Origin: Spirometra erinaceieuropaei
Taxonomy: Eukaryota > Platyhelminthes > Cestoda > Diphyllobothriidea > Diphyllobothriidae
Direction of reading: 5' to 3'
Assembly (NCBI GenBank): GCA_902702965.1
Contig: CACRXP010000165.1
Span: 458,540 to 522,539 of the forward strand
DNA length: 64,000 bases
Of the stretch, positions 42,191 through 54,097 are shown piece after piece (the first letter of the stretch is position 1; the number at the start of each line of letters is the position of its first letter). Position numbers and translations under genes: made by a program. Below the pieces are notes generated by a model. It made no database searches and was not told where the DNA came from. It worked only from the letters and a program-made list of their open reading frames with translations.

Positions 42191-43491
42191 TGTCAGCCTG
42201 GGCGGGTCGTGTTCCGAAGTAATGACCGCCTTGCAAGACAGTTACACACAGCACGATTGGCAGGTGACCGTTCGAATGATGTCACATTTCCCTAGCGGTT
42301 GCTTTGCGGCCTTGAGTATCACAGGGACCTCGGTCGTCAGCGAAGCGTACACATGAAAAACACGCGCGGTAACAGCAAATCACCAGATGCAACAAGGCGA
42401 TCTGTTTAACAGGCAAATTAACACAACTCAATTAGAGTTAATATGATGCGAACTGTGTAGTTGGCCGCCTGTCTCTAATGACGAGAATCGAGATTGCTAC
42501 TCAAAAATCCAGGCGTTCAAAAAACTTCCAAACGAAAGTTGGTTTACCTTTCTAAGTGCTTGAATCAAAGGTCACCGTTAAGTGAAGGCTATCCTCTTCA
42601 AACTTCACACAACCCTGTCCTAGGATGCTGATGACTAGGACTACAGGAAAGTGACCCCCTCGAGCGCAGAAAGCATCGTGAAATGAGTGCCAATAACCGC
42701 GTTACTAAAACATCCCATGTTGTTTGAAGTCTTCAGTAGAGCTTCGTCACCTACGAATCACAATGGAGTAGCCAGTGTTAGTTTAGTCACGTTGGAGTGA
42801 CGTCCACTAGTCTATCCTGTCTAGAGGATGGATACTTTAGTCTTGAAGGTAACGTCTGGAGTCATTGTAGGCAACATAGCGAAGATCAATCAGTAAAGTA
42901 TTGGTTAATCGGCAAGGACAACAGGGATTGAAAAGGACACTTAGGTTTTACTGCAAATAGCCAAGTATACCACGACGACAGTCTAGGGGACAGATTTTAA
43001 ACAAAATTCCGTTCGGCGCCTAACTTAAACAAACATTAAAGCCCCTTTTTCCTTTGCTCCTGATCGCGATGAGGGATATTCAAAGTTGTCTTCGAATGGC
43101 GTCCACTGATCTGGTCCTATTACAATGCATGGTCTGGGAGGCCCAAATACTACAAAGATAATTGCCTACTAATATTAAATCTAGCAGGCTCTGTTCTGCA
43201 GGATAGCGGAGTGCAAGTACTGCGGTTAACCGAAACCAGTGCATAGAAGGCTGGGGAAAATTATCACTGGGTCCCAAAAGTGCGTCCTTTGTACACACGC
43301 CCAGTATACGCGAGGTGCCGATAACAGCAGCATGCCGCTCGAGTTAATTAAAGGTCCACAAAGCAAATGCTAACATGACAAAATGGAACTTAGGAACGGC
43401 ATACCAGGGACTGGTAGATGAGGACACTGTTTGAAGCGCTAGTAATATTAACAATAGTGGTGGAAATGCGACTCCCAGGTAGCATATTAAA
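42191..43491. other. No recognisable feature
   Basis: Non-coding sequence between two Penelope-like copies. Confidence 0.55.
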
Positions 43492-43541
43492 AGGAAAGGA
43501 GGCGTTCACAGGGAGAGGTGTATTGGAGGTCTGACGTTTCG
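43492..43541 (+). repeat. Left inverted terminal repeat of Penelope-like element 2
   Basis: Reads AAAGGAAAGGAGGCGTTCAC ... GGAGGTCTGACGTTTCG. Its reverse complement matches 45411-45460 at most positions, and its inner end contains the reverse complement of the GAAACGTC ribozyme half-core. Confidence 0.75.
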
Positions 43542-44196
43542 AATCCGTTCTACGTTAAATCGGCACCACAGACGAGGCAAAGGACCTCCTTCGACATCAA
43601 ATCTCCTCACCATGTCGCACCGAAAAACCCATTCGCCGCTAAGGGATGAAGAAAAGACCCTAAGGGAGTTCAAAACGGACACCGAACTAGTTATTCTGCC
43701 AGCTGACAAAGGCCGGTCAACCGCTATTCTTGACAAGGTAGACTACGGACACAAAGCCCTCATGCTCCTCAACGATCGGGAGTCCTACAAGTTCAGCGAC
43801 GCCGCCAGTCTAAGGTCCCTATTGACAAAGGTCAACAGAATTCTGGCTCGGCTAAAAGAGGAAAAGGTCATCACCGTCAAAGACTGGTATATGGCAAAGC
43901 CCACAGAAACACTGATGGCGAGATTCTACGGTATTCCAAAAGTGCACAGGCCAGATGTTCCCCTCCGACCAATCGTCTCACTCCAAGACACAACCACATA
44001 CGGGCTTGCAAGCTGGCTATTTCAGAAGCTAAGATTCCTAACTGTGGGCTCACAAACAACAGTGCACTCAGCAGAACAATTCCTTGACAAAATAAAGGCG
44101 GTCACGATCGAACCGAATGAGAGGATGGTGTTGTTTGGTGTCGTCTCACTTTTCACGTCCATACCACAGGCCCCAGTGGTCAAGACACTCAGTAAC

Positions 44197-44485
44197 NNNN
44201 NNNNNNNNNNNNNNNNNNNNNNNNNNNNNNNNNNNNNNNNNNNNNNNNNNNNNNNNNNNNNNNNNNNNNNNNNNNNNNNNNNNNNNNNNNNNNNNNNNNN
44301 NNNNNNNNNNNNNNNNNNNNNNNNNNNNNNNNNNNNNNNNNNNNNNNNNNNNNNNNNNNNNNNNNNNNNNNNNNNNNNNNNNNNNNNNNNNNNNNNNNNN
44401 NNNNNNNNNNNNNNNNNNNNNNNNNNNNNNNNNNNNNNNNNNNNNNNNNNNNNNNNNNNNNNNNNNNNNNNNNNNNNNNNNNNNN
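44197..44485. other. Assembly gap of 289 Ns
   Basis: A run of N inside the RT domain of Penelope-like element 2. The flanking protein blocks remain in element order, so the gap most likely reflects collapse of a multi-copy repeat. The real length is unknown. Confidence 0.99.
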
Positions 44486-45410
44486 TGGAGAGCAAACTTT
44501 CATTTTTGGATGTTCTCGTCTGCCGCCAACCAGAAGGCAGAATGGCGAAGTCAGTCCACAGAAAACCGACGAAGACGCTGCAGATGCTTAGTTACAACAA
44601 CAACCACCCACTGTAACACAAACGAAGCTGTGTACGCACGCTATACCGACGGATGGAAACTCATTGCAGCATGCCAGCCGCCAAATTGGACGAGATGAAG
44701 CTCCTCCAAGAACTCTTCAGAGTCGACGGTTATCCGCAAGCATTCGTTGAACGGAGCCGAAGTCAACCAAGGAAACGGAATGAAGAGCATAGCCAGCTAA
44801 AATTGTGGCGTAGCATTCCGAACATGAAAAGGGTTTCTGAAGCCGTGGCTAGATCCCTCGCGCCGCTCAGAATAGGCGTTAGCCACGGGCCTGACTCAAC
44901 AATCCACCGGCAAGTGATGCGGTCAAAAGACTCTATCCCTAAGCAGGAGATGTCGGCTGTTGTTTACAGACTTCAATGGAGCTGTAGACAGTGCAACTAC
45001 GTTGGGGACGACGACTGCAAACACGAATGCACGAGCATAAGTTGGCCGTGCAAAGATTAGACCCAAAGTCGGCGGTAGCAACCCATGCCACGCAAATGGG
45101 ACACATTTTCAAATTTGAGGCCGTTGATATTGTGGGCCGCAGCGATGATCAGACAGCAAGGCAGGTGCAAGAAGCCTGGATGTCCACCGACTGATCTGCC
45201 GACCGGCACATCAATTTGCCTCCCCCTATCGGTGCGAGACAATCAAGGCCGCCAACTATCTCCGCGGCCGACAAAGGCGGGGGCGACTCAGGTCACGGTG
45301 ACATGCGGGTCGGATGCAGCCACATAGGCGCCATTAGCGGGCCACCCATATAAGGGGAACTGTGCGAATGACTTCCCAGTCTCTGAAGATGGGCAGACGA
45401 AACAATTACT

Positions 45411-45460
45411 AGAAACGTCAAACCTCCACCACTCCTCTCCCGGTGAACGCCTCCTTTTCT
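45411..45460 (-). repeat. Right inverted terminal repeat of Penelope-like element 2
   Basis: On the plus strand it starts AGAAACGTCAAACCTCC and ends GTGAACGCCTCCTTTTCT. A CTGAAGA element (45383-45389) lies just upstream. CTGAAGA and GAAACGTC fit the hammerhead CUGANGA...GAAA consensus, but the intervening stem II is poor. Confidence 0.7.
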
Positions 45461-47599
45461 AGTGGGATTATTTATTTCGGACAGGACTGCATCATTTCAC
45501 CTAAGCTGGAGTCAGCATAAACACAAATGGGGTGGAGAGAATGAAAGAAATGCCAACTGAAAAGGCGATAACGCACCTGTTAAGGTAAAATGCAGGAAGA
45601 CGGGGACCAGAATTTGGCACCGGAGGTGCTGCACCACGATAGGAATTCTGAAAAACAAAAAAAATAGCGGGTAGTTTGGGTCTACTGCCTTCCTGAGGAG
45701 CCAGTACGCATTATCACCGTTACCAGGTACCTGCTTGCACTTAGGCAGGCAGAGTAACCCTATCCCACTGTTTCTGCATTTTTGCAGTGCTCCCAGTACC
45801 ACCTGCCACCTTTTATTTTACAGGGCTGACGGGAACAGGTGGAGCTACAAACTAAGGGGATTAGTGCACCTCGACGGAGACCTTGAAAACGTCTTACTTT
45901 TGTGTTTACACTACTTCCCTAAGATCTGGCGAAGACATGGTCGTCTTCCGAAGGCTGAGAGCAGCATGGTGTGGACTCTAAAAATCCTCTAATGAGGGTG
46001 CAACTTGCTCGCTCCTATCAAAATGACGACGTTTCGGACGAGATACCAAGCACAGCTTCGCTAAAAGACATTGAAAGTCAAAAATTTAATTCTAAGGAGG
46101 CGTTTGGGGCTATCTGTTACCAAGAAACAGTCATCAGCGGCGCATCGTTTGCATTTCCGAATGACTTCTGGCTATGGAAAATTAACCACAGTCGCAGATG
46201 ATATTGAGAACTACTGATAGGTACGACAGACCCGCATAGGCGAATTCAGACGTCAACGGCCAGCAAACCACCCTGAGTGGTATTGCTTAAAGACAAGAGG
46301 ACAATTTTGTCGGCAAATTGTGCATTTTTCAAAAAACAGATGCCTACTAGAAGACTATTGATAAGTCGTTAGTCGAGACATAATAGCCTCTGGAGACACG
46401 GTGAGAGGTGCAAGCTCATGTCGCGCATATGCAGAGAAACCGCGGTGACGGAACTATCGGTATACTTGGCCTCTTGTCCAATCTAGCGTCAATCTCAAAG
46501 AGATCGGAGGAGTTAAAAGATGGTCTGATTTTGTGCAGTTAATGTCCCCTATTTCTGGCTTCTTCGGCAACGTTTTGGTCCATGCGAGTGAAAGTTATTT
46601 ATAAGCTCATGGCCTTCACTGCGACCGGGCAGATACATCGACGCCCGAGTGGAGCATGTTTGCGGTAAATGGATGCGTTTTACTACCACTTACTATTCCG
46701 AAGTCCGTTCATCAGGCTAAACCAGTTTGCAAGCTTACAGGAGACGTGTTTTGAAGAGAAGTAACTGGCCAAAGTCGGACCTGGGCCATTGATTCCTTGG
46801 AGGGGAGGAGCCAGTGTGTATAAATACCTCTTTCGCTATATAAGGTAATGTGTTGGCTATGGTCGGGCGACTCTTTAGCAAGTTAAGACCTAGTTAGAAT
46901 GTGGCAACAACTCTGTGCGAATAAGAATTCCCCGGGTTTGCACGACTTCCAATCATTCAGCAGTGCCATGGATTTATTTCAAAAGGCGAAGGTTATTAAT
47001 ATTTTCGATCGGCAGCCGTCTTCACTCTCTGACAAGTGTCCGAATACAGATTAAGAAAAGTCAGACATAATGGAAATGATACGAAGAATTGCCCTTACCA
47101 TAGTAATTTCAAGGCTGAATGTGGCGAAGGGCTGCTCAACTCTCTGAACACGCAACCGAAAAAACGCACTAACCGCGCGATAACCTAAAAAGCAGGTGAT
47201 ATATCAAGGTTAGCATGGAAGTGTAAGAATATGGAGAATAAGGGAAAATGGTAGAGATTACTGATAATAGGCGACAGAAATGAGATTTCAAAAGATAAAC
47301 AGGACGATAGAGGGCAGGGAGATAACGTACAGGCCTAGAAGTTGTCAGGAAATCAAACGTGCATGGTAATGTGGCTTGCAGAGTGCAACTGACTTGGGGG
47401 AGGCTCGATCGCTAAAACAATAGTTTCACTCGTCTGGCATTTCGATTTACACTTCGAGACAACAAAAGAACGTGCAGGGGAAAGGCTCATCATCAAAAGA
47501 CGAATGTGGTGGCGGAATCCAAAAAAAGTGTCAACGCCGCCACTATCCCGACATATAATCAACACCAGAGGGCGGTAACCGAATGGCCTTCGTCGACAG
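45461..47599. other. No recognisable feature
   Basis: Short open frames without recognisable motifs. Confidence 0.55.
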
Positions 47600-48800
47600 C
47601 CTCAAAGATTTCCCTGACTTAGAAACCGAAGTTTCCAGGAAAGCAACGAATATGACGCAAGTATCGAGGTTTAACAACAACCACAAACGCAGTTTTGTAA
47701 GGGCGATCAATCGTCGCGTTGGGGCGAGCTACAGTAAACTGAAAGACAAGGTTACTTAGTCACCATATCTTCCATAGGTGCTCAAATCGAATGACTCGTT
47801 GCGCAAATTCGCCAACCGATGTATGTAAAAACGAGACAAAAGTGTACCGGACTAAAGTTTTGACAGGCGCTTCGCGTTCGCTACAACTTTATTTTATTCT
47901 TTTTACGCGTCCCCCTCGTTGTAAATTCTCATATCTTGGCTTAATTAAGTGATATGTAATATAGGCGTTTCCTGAAATGTTAGTTTTCGGCGGCAAACAG
48001 TTATTTCTACGATGGTAAACATTAACTTATGCGGCAACCCTGGCCTTTTTTTACAAGAACAGCCTTTTATTTACAGCAGTAGAACGTGAGGGGATGCTGC
48101 GCGGGCGGACTTTGCGTGACGGAGATTTCTGTGCGAAACTCATGACATTTTATGAGTTAGTACAGCCACTGTAGAGGCAGGTCAAGTGAAGTTTGCCAAA
48201 TCTGGTGCAGCTGAGGGCAGCAAGTCCATGTCGGAGAAACGAGATGACTACCGCAGGCGCGGATGGCCAAAAATCCATTGGCAATGTGTAGAAATGACAC
48301 AGCTCACGTGACGGAACCAGGTCACATCTCAACGTCCGACGAAATCGAAATCTTCGGGAGGGATGACAGCCACGCCAGTTATGGTTGTCTGGCCCTCACT
48401 TTATCAACCGACGTAAAAACCTCTCATCTTCTTTAGCATTATGAATACCTGACCAAAGTATTTAGTTATGCACAGAACGCGGGCGTATAAATTAGTTCTG
48501 GTAACGGGTGCTGAAAACCAAACAGCCAAGTAGTTATCGCAACAACCGCCAAAATTCGCGATAAAGTCACGGTCATTAACAGCGAGAAATGGCGCGACCG
48601 AGCAGATATCGCCCTAAGTACGAATATCTGCTATGAATGTGGAAGCTGCTCATTTTGAAAGGCGTGTGGTTGCAGAGCAACCGCACCCAATAAATGCCGA
48701 GCTTTTTGTGTCCTCTGATTCTGTTTTTGCTGTCTATGACGGTGGGCTTGGCAGTGAATCCAAAACGTCTGGCGAATAAAATTTTCGTTCCAGCAATCGA
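47600..48800 (+). mobile_element. Penelope-like element 4, relic of the 3' half
   Basis: ETEVSRKATNMTQVSRFNNN and HKRSFVRAINRRV (from about 47620) match the RT end of element 1 (FRKATNTTQILNFNSNH). VHVGETR and EPGHISTSDEIEIFGRDDSH (about 48220-48375) match the endonuclease. The 3' end near 48735-48785 aligns with element 1's ribozyme region, including AAAACGTC at 48762-48769. Stops occur in every block. Confidence 0.75.
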
Positions 48801-48889
48801 GTCACCTCAAAGGAATCAAAGTCTACGGCGCCCGAATTATTTTGAAAAAACCAAAAATTGCCCAAAACTGTCTCACGAAAGTAACTGAT

Positions 48890-49845
48890 GGCAACATGCA
48901 GACTTACAGTCAGTAACCAAAAATTTGAAATGCGTTTTCTATAAAGAAGGATTACTTAGATGTAATATTACCATGCGGCACAACGCTATAATATTTCGGA
49001 TTCTGCTAGATGTTGGCTTTGGAATGCACTTCTATTCAACCTCCTGCAAATCTGCACTCGGCAAAAAAAGTCTACTTAAGTAGCAAGTACCATTACTACT
49101 GATTTTTGATGACTTTATAGATTTTAATATATTTTGTAGAAAACATGCACAAAGATGCGCATTCTTTTGCTTATTTGGTGACTTATCACGTTGTCTTTAC
49201 ATTTTATACTCGAGGAAAGAGCACCTTCTAGTTTTAAAGAAGCTTCTAGTTGTGAAATTTCTTAAAACCGTGTAATGTTCGTCTATACAGCATCGCACCT
49301 GAGCGTCTACCAATGCTCCTCATAGAGTGCACAACATAGTCAGCATCCATTGCAAAATTTTGTAAACTCTACATAGTATCCCCTTAAAAGCATAAAAAGA
49401 TATACGATTTTTCCTAGGAGGAAAGTATACACCTTGTAGACTGAAATCGTAAGTACTAAAATAACGGCTCAAAATTATTCGGGAATTGGAAAACGTTTTC
49501 AAAGCCTAAATACACCCTTCCGTTGAGTATAGAACGTAAATGCGATGCTATTTGCTACCAAATGAGTAGGAGGAAGCTTATTTTTATGCATGATTTTTAC
49601 AAAATATATTTGAATTTATAGGGCCATAGGAAATCGATGTGGAAAACACGCACACTACTTAAATGATCGTTTTTCACCAAGTGCAGTTTTTACAGGTCGA
49701 AAAGAAGTGCGCTCAAAAGCCAAAATCCTGTCAATTCAGAAATATCATGGGACTATGCTGCGTGATAATTAACATCATACCCCCACCTAAATAATCCTTC
49801 CTAACCGAAAAGGCATTTCAGCATTTCGGCCAACATTTCATGAGA
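48890..49845. mobile_element. Long-TIR (foldback-like) element, copy 2
   Basis: Collinear with copy 1 over its length: both share GAAATGCGT near the left end, AGAAAACATGCA, the core CTTGTAGACTGAAATC and CTCAAAATTATTCGGGAA, and the right end GAAAAGGCATTTCAG...TTTCATG. The arms are more diverged than in copy 1. Copy 1 and copy 2 have the same orientation. Confidence 0.8.
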
Positions 49846-50320
49846 TCGGCCACTAGCTGTACTAGTGAGGTCTTGTAGCAGCTGCTCCAGTCCCCCTTTT
49901 CTCCGGCTCCCTTTTGTCGGTCGATGACCGCGATAAGCACTGACAGGCCGCTGACGCACGACCACCCCCGCCGGCTAGAACTGGGACACCTCCTGTCCAG
50001 CTGCAGTGACTCCCGGCTGCACTCAACTAGTATCGCCTAACGCGCGTCGAACGCTTTGGCTTGATTCCCGTGAGGCCTTGTGAGTATGCGCCCTCCATTC
50101 GTCCCCTAATTAGTCCAATCACACGACCACCACGCAGACAGTCACCCCCTCCTGCTGACTTAGACACTCACACCCGCGTAAACAACACACACCGTGACTG
50201 ACGCTCTCCGTGAACGGACGCTTTTCTCTGTTGCAAGCAAACCGCCAACTTACGGCAACCTGCCCTGTGTACAGAATAAACTAGTCCTCACAGCTCCCTG
50301 TTTTCTGACAGTAGACGAAA
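49846..50320. other. C-rich segment, possibly a solo LTR
   Basis: From TGTAGCAGCTGCTCCAGTCC (49875) to GTTTTCTGACA (about 50310) the composition differs from the neighbours. It has TG...CA ends and an AATAAA-like GAATAAAC near the end, as LTRs often do. There is no second copy in the window, so this is weak. Confidence 0.2.
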
Positions 50321-50506
50321 CGAACTTATTGTGCGTGGTTTAAGTCGATCTCACATCCTTGACCGCCACAGTCTGACGTGTGATCTAAGCAAATATGGAG
50401 CCTTTAGTTGGAGACATGAGAAGGTACAAGCATTCTACCATGCGGACAAAAAATGCTGAACTTGAAAATAAAACTGAAAACGCTGTGTTCCACCTATAAA
50501 AACCGG

Positions 50507-50767
50507 CTAGATATCGTCAGTAAGGGATTGCAGTAAACACAGTATCTGTCGACCAACGATGGACCTGATACCAGCCAGAATGACGGCATGCTGGTCAGCT
50601 TGGTGCATAAGAGCAGGTCTTTGAGTGGTGTTGAGATTGGCAGCACAAAGAGCACTTTCTCGTCGGCAAGCAAAATGCTCCGTGTAGGACAGGTTGGTGT
50701 CAGCACAGGCCAGAGACACAGTCGAGGGTACAGAAATGGAGAACCGGTGCAGTAATGAAACCCAAAT
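50507..50767 (-). other. Unassigned 86-codon open frame with acceptor-like start
   Basis: From a CCGTAG acceptor-like site (50768-50771) the minus strand is open for 86 codons to TAG, reading IWVSLLHRFSISV ... TEHFACRRESALCAANLNTT ... AVILAGIRSIVGRQI. The amino-acid composition is gene-like, but I do not recognise the family and find no partner exon. It could be a terminal exon or a mobile-element remnant. Confidence 0.2.
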
Positions 50768-52088
50768 CTACGGTGGGAACTGCGATAAATGTCTACCACC
50801 TAAATCACCACCCCAGCTAGACAGCTGAAAGGATTCTCGGCGCTGCAACGACTCGATCAATCCAATAACATTGCCAGACAGCTCGAATTAAACCCTTTGA
50901 TAATTATGCTTCTCACCAACTCCGTAAAATTACGAAAAAGTCGACAAGAGAAGGGCGAGGGAACTATTGTACCAAAATGGCGACTTTCGTGGGTAGGCTT
51001 TCAACTTTGGTAACACTCAACCAAATTATTCGTCAGTTCGATGGTAGGTCCTCCGCACCAGGCAATTGTTGTTTGAATGGCGGTCTCATTGCTGCAACAG
51101 CCGAAATCGAACGCCCCTTCAGCTTCGATGACTCATAAGGCCCTTTCCAAGAGCAGAGAGCGGTGCTTATTTAATCTATGCAGTATCGTATGACCCTCCA
51201 TCCAGAGAACTCATCGATACAATATCAAAGCTAGGCAACACAGAGGCGCTGAAAGAGAACTACTGGATAAATTCATAAGTCTTCCGTAGACACTAGTTTT
51301 TATAACCCAAGGGTTGGTTGAACCATCATGTTAGCAATGTTGCATACTGAAGTCAATTCAAATAAAATGTGTCCTTAACTAAATTCTACAAGTAAACGTG
51401 CGCAGTTTGAATCGACATCAACTATATTCAAGAGGTCACCATGCGGCTCCCAACTTGGACAACATAATGTCATGTCGCGGAAAAAAGGACACAGACGACT
51501 GAGTCAATCCAACAACACAGTAAAAACAAAGCATTTCCAGACAATATTCCTGACAAGGCGGTGACAATTATCGTTACCGACGGTCGCCGTCGAAAACCAG
51601 GAGATTTTCAACAGATCGGGATCAAGTTTTAGTCAAACGAACACGGTAACGATGACATCTACAGGGTAGTCAACGTGACCGCAGGCCTTCAGCAAGCATT
51701 TGGAGTCAAAACTCGCTGCGGTAATATCACGTGATAGTTTCCAGGTTTCTTAGTGTTCGGTTGCTTCCGTTATGGCCCTGTGTCCGGTCATTCGCGATTA
51801 AAAATACCAAAGGTCACGTGGACGAGACATTTCGCCAATCCGAATGGGGGAATACGATCGTCTCCTCTTGCCCTGGAATCCAGATGTGCGGTTCGCGCAG
51901 ACTGTCATGGAACACAGAGTAATGAGTAGTGGAGGAAGATAGTGCGTTTGGCTTGGTATTCACTGATCACAGCGAATAGTTCCGATGCCCCGAAACTTCG
52001 CGGAATGAAGCCGGCGCATGGTCCGATATTACGAATTAGACGCTCATGGGCTGGCGTTTCCCTACAAGTTTCGACTTAATACAGTTTA

Positions 52089-52130
52089 CCAATATCACCA
52101 TATAGTACTAATATTGTATGGTGATATTGG
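52089..52130. repeat. Perfect 14-bp inverted repeat with 14-nt loop
   Basis: CCAATATCACCATA (52089-52102) pairs perfectly with TATGGTGATATTGG (52117-52130). No poly-T follows, so it is not an obvious terminator. The function is unknown. Confidence 0.9.
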
Positions 52131-52210
52131 CCAATATGCGTTAGTGCCAACGGCCGGTTGCTATCCAGTTTAGTGGACACACACTGGAAGGTTGTGTCCT
52201 TCGTGTTCAC

Positions 52211-52230
52211 CATCATCCTATAGGATGATG
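52211..52230. repeat. Perfect 20-bp palindrome
   Basis: CATCATCCTATAGGATGATG equals its own reverse complement. It lies 80 bp from the previous inverted repeat, and a 7-bp GGACACA...TGTGTCC stem lies between them. Confidence 0.9.
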
Positions 52231-52916
52231 CAAATTTGAAGAGGAGAATACAAAGTTCTGCAAAACAACGAGAAGGACTGAAACATCGGACGAAACATCA
52301 TTACAGTGCACGGGCAACCAAGCTATAACGTTGAGCACATCCGAAACCACGCATGTGGAATTCGATTTTTTATTATGGTCGATCGGATCGTCATTTACAG
52401 CATTAAATCCCTTGTTTTCGGGAGAAACGGCCAAACCTGATTCATCATCAATCATTGTTAAAGAAAACAATCGTTAACTCTAAGGTAGAAATTAAATTAG
52501 GTGCGTACAAATTTCAGTTAAGTAGAAAGAGATGGGGGACCAACCAGCAGACGCGCGGGAGAACAATAACCCAAAGCCTGGTAAACGCAACCCAAAACCC
52601 AATAAAAATTACAGTGACCAATAATTAAAACCTTGAGTAAAGATCACAAAAAATGCGAATTATGGATCACAAGGTTAAAGAAAAGAGAAATAACATTCTC
52701 CTTGGAATTATCGGCCCGACTAATGCCATTACCGGCCTTCGCGACTTTTGTTTGTGAGTCAAACTTGCTCAACCCCACGGCAAATTGCACCACTGGGATG
52801 AAACCATTGACGACAAAATCCCCTGTTCTGTTGTTCCAAAATGGTGATTTCTGCATTCGTTTTATTATTCTTAACGTACTCTGCATCTGAATGAAGCAAT
52901 TGATAGATCGTCTTCT

Positions 52917-53010
52917 TCATCCCTAACCCAGAGCGAAACCCTAAACCAGCCCCTATCACGAGACGTAACTCTAAACGTAATCTTTTTGTAAACCCCAATC
53001 CTAAACCAAT
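52917..53010. repeat. Degenerate CCCTAA-like run
   Basis: CATCCCTAACCC, GAAACCCTAAACC, ACTCTAAACG, CCCCAATCCTAAACC recur in under 100 bp. It resembles a decayed interstitial telomeric array but could be low-complexity sequence. Confidence 0.35.
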
Positions 53011-54061
53011 TGCGTAACCGGAAACTTTGACAAAACTGTAGATCTAGTTACAACCCAAAGTATATCCTTACCCAAGTCAGCTTCCCAAGCTTTATGAAAT
53101 ATTTGTACTAAAGTTCAACCTGATTTTCAACTGCGCAACGCATAGCGAGTAGACGGCGCATTATTTCTTCTCTGGTAGTCTTTAAGCTTACTAGTTATTT
53201 CTCCTGTTTTTTGGGTGAAGAATGACTACGCTGTTCCCTATGTAGTGCCACAAGATGGTATTTGGAAATCCTCTAAGTGAGCTCTGAATGTCTAAAATGC
53301 CTTTATTTCGCCCATCATTGTGTGTTTAAACATAAAAAGCCTAGATGCACACAAAAACCCGAACTAAGTCCCGTCAGAGAGCTGCATTCTATATTTCGGT
53401 TGATTGAGTGGTCTGAGAGTGGAAATAAACTAATTTGTTCGTCAGCCTAGATCTCTCCCTTTCCTTTTCAAGTAAGTCCGCCCAAAATTTTGGCCTTGGT
53501 CTTGTCTGCCAGTAAAAAAGCATGCGAGAAAGTTGAATCTCTCCGAGCTCGGGAGTGTAACCTGGACCCTGGCATGGTTAATAGGAAGTACAACGACTAT
53601 CGATCTACCCGGGATTATATTTCGATTGGCGTCTCTGGAAGTTTAAAAATCTTACCGCATGCCTGGCCGGGTGTTACTAATTACGAGACGTTATAACGGA
53701 TAAATAGGTGACAGAGATAAAAAGGTTTAGTAATGATAGTACGAAAGCAGACCAACGAAAATGTGATATTGTAGATGCGAATATCGGAATACAGCGATTT
53801 ATCGAACGTTTAACAATGTGTACCACCCCACACAGGCTTCCTGGGTACTGTTTCTCAAAGAGTAAAAACTCAATCAAGTAAGTTACGGTTTAGAATAACA
53901 ATCGGAAACGGGTGGGTCGGAATTTCACTTGTTACATAAGCATTTCCTGCTGTGTCAAAAACGGGGGTCTTACTTACGCTTCAAAAATGAAAAAGCTATG
54001 CTGCGACACTGGATCATTATTGTTAATTTTTAGCACGCGAGAGTGAAGATGAGGAGGTAGC

Positions 54062-54097
<36 letters not shown>
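54062..54097. repeat. (TTA)n microsatellite
   Basis: Twelve uninterrupted trinucleotide units. Confidence 0.97.

Larger units (their letters stand above)
43492..45460 (+). mobile_element. Penelope-like element 2 with inverted terminal repeats and assembly gap
   Basis: The open frame from 43612 covers the N-terminal region lacking in element 1 (LVILPADKGRSTAILDKVDY), then ARFYGIPKVHRPDVPLRPIV. Motif A is SLFTSIP preceded by FGV rather than FDV: the catalytic Asp codon at 44137-44139 is GGT. The central RT, including the YVDD box, is hidden by Ns. After the gap come SKLSFLDVLVCR, a stop near 44616 and an endonuclease with a frameshift inside NYVG (about 45000). Terminal segments 43492-43541 and 45411-45460 are inverted copies of each other. 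Confidence 0.85.

Noticed and set aside
52213..52470. Minus-strand open frame beginning MFSLTMIDDESGLAVSPENK
   Set aside because: Composition is gene-like, but there is no recognised domain, partner exon or clear splice context.
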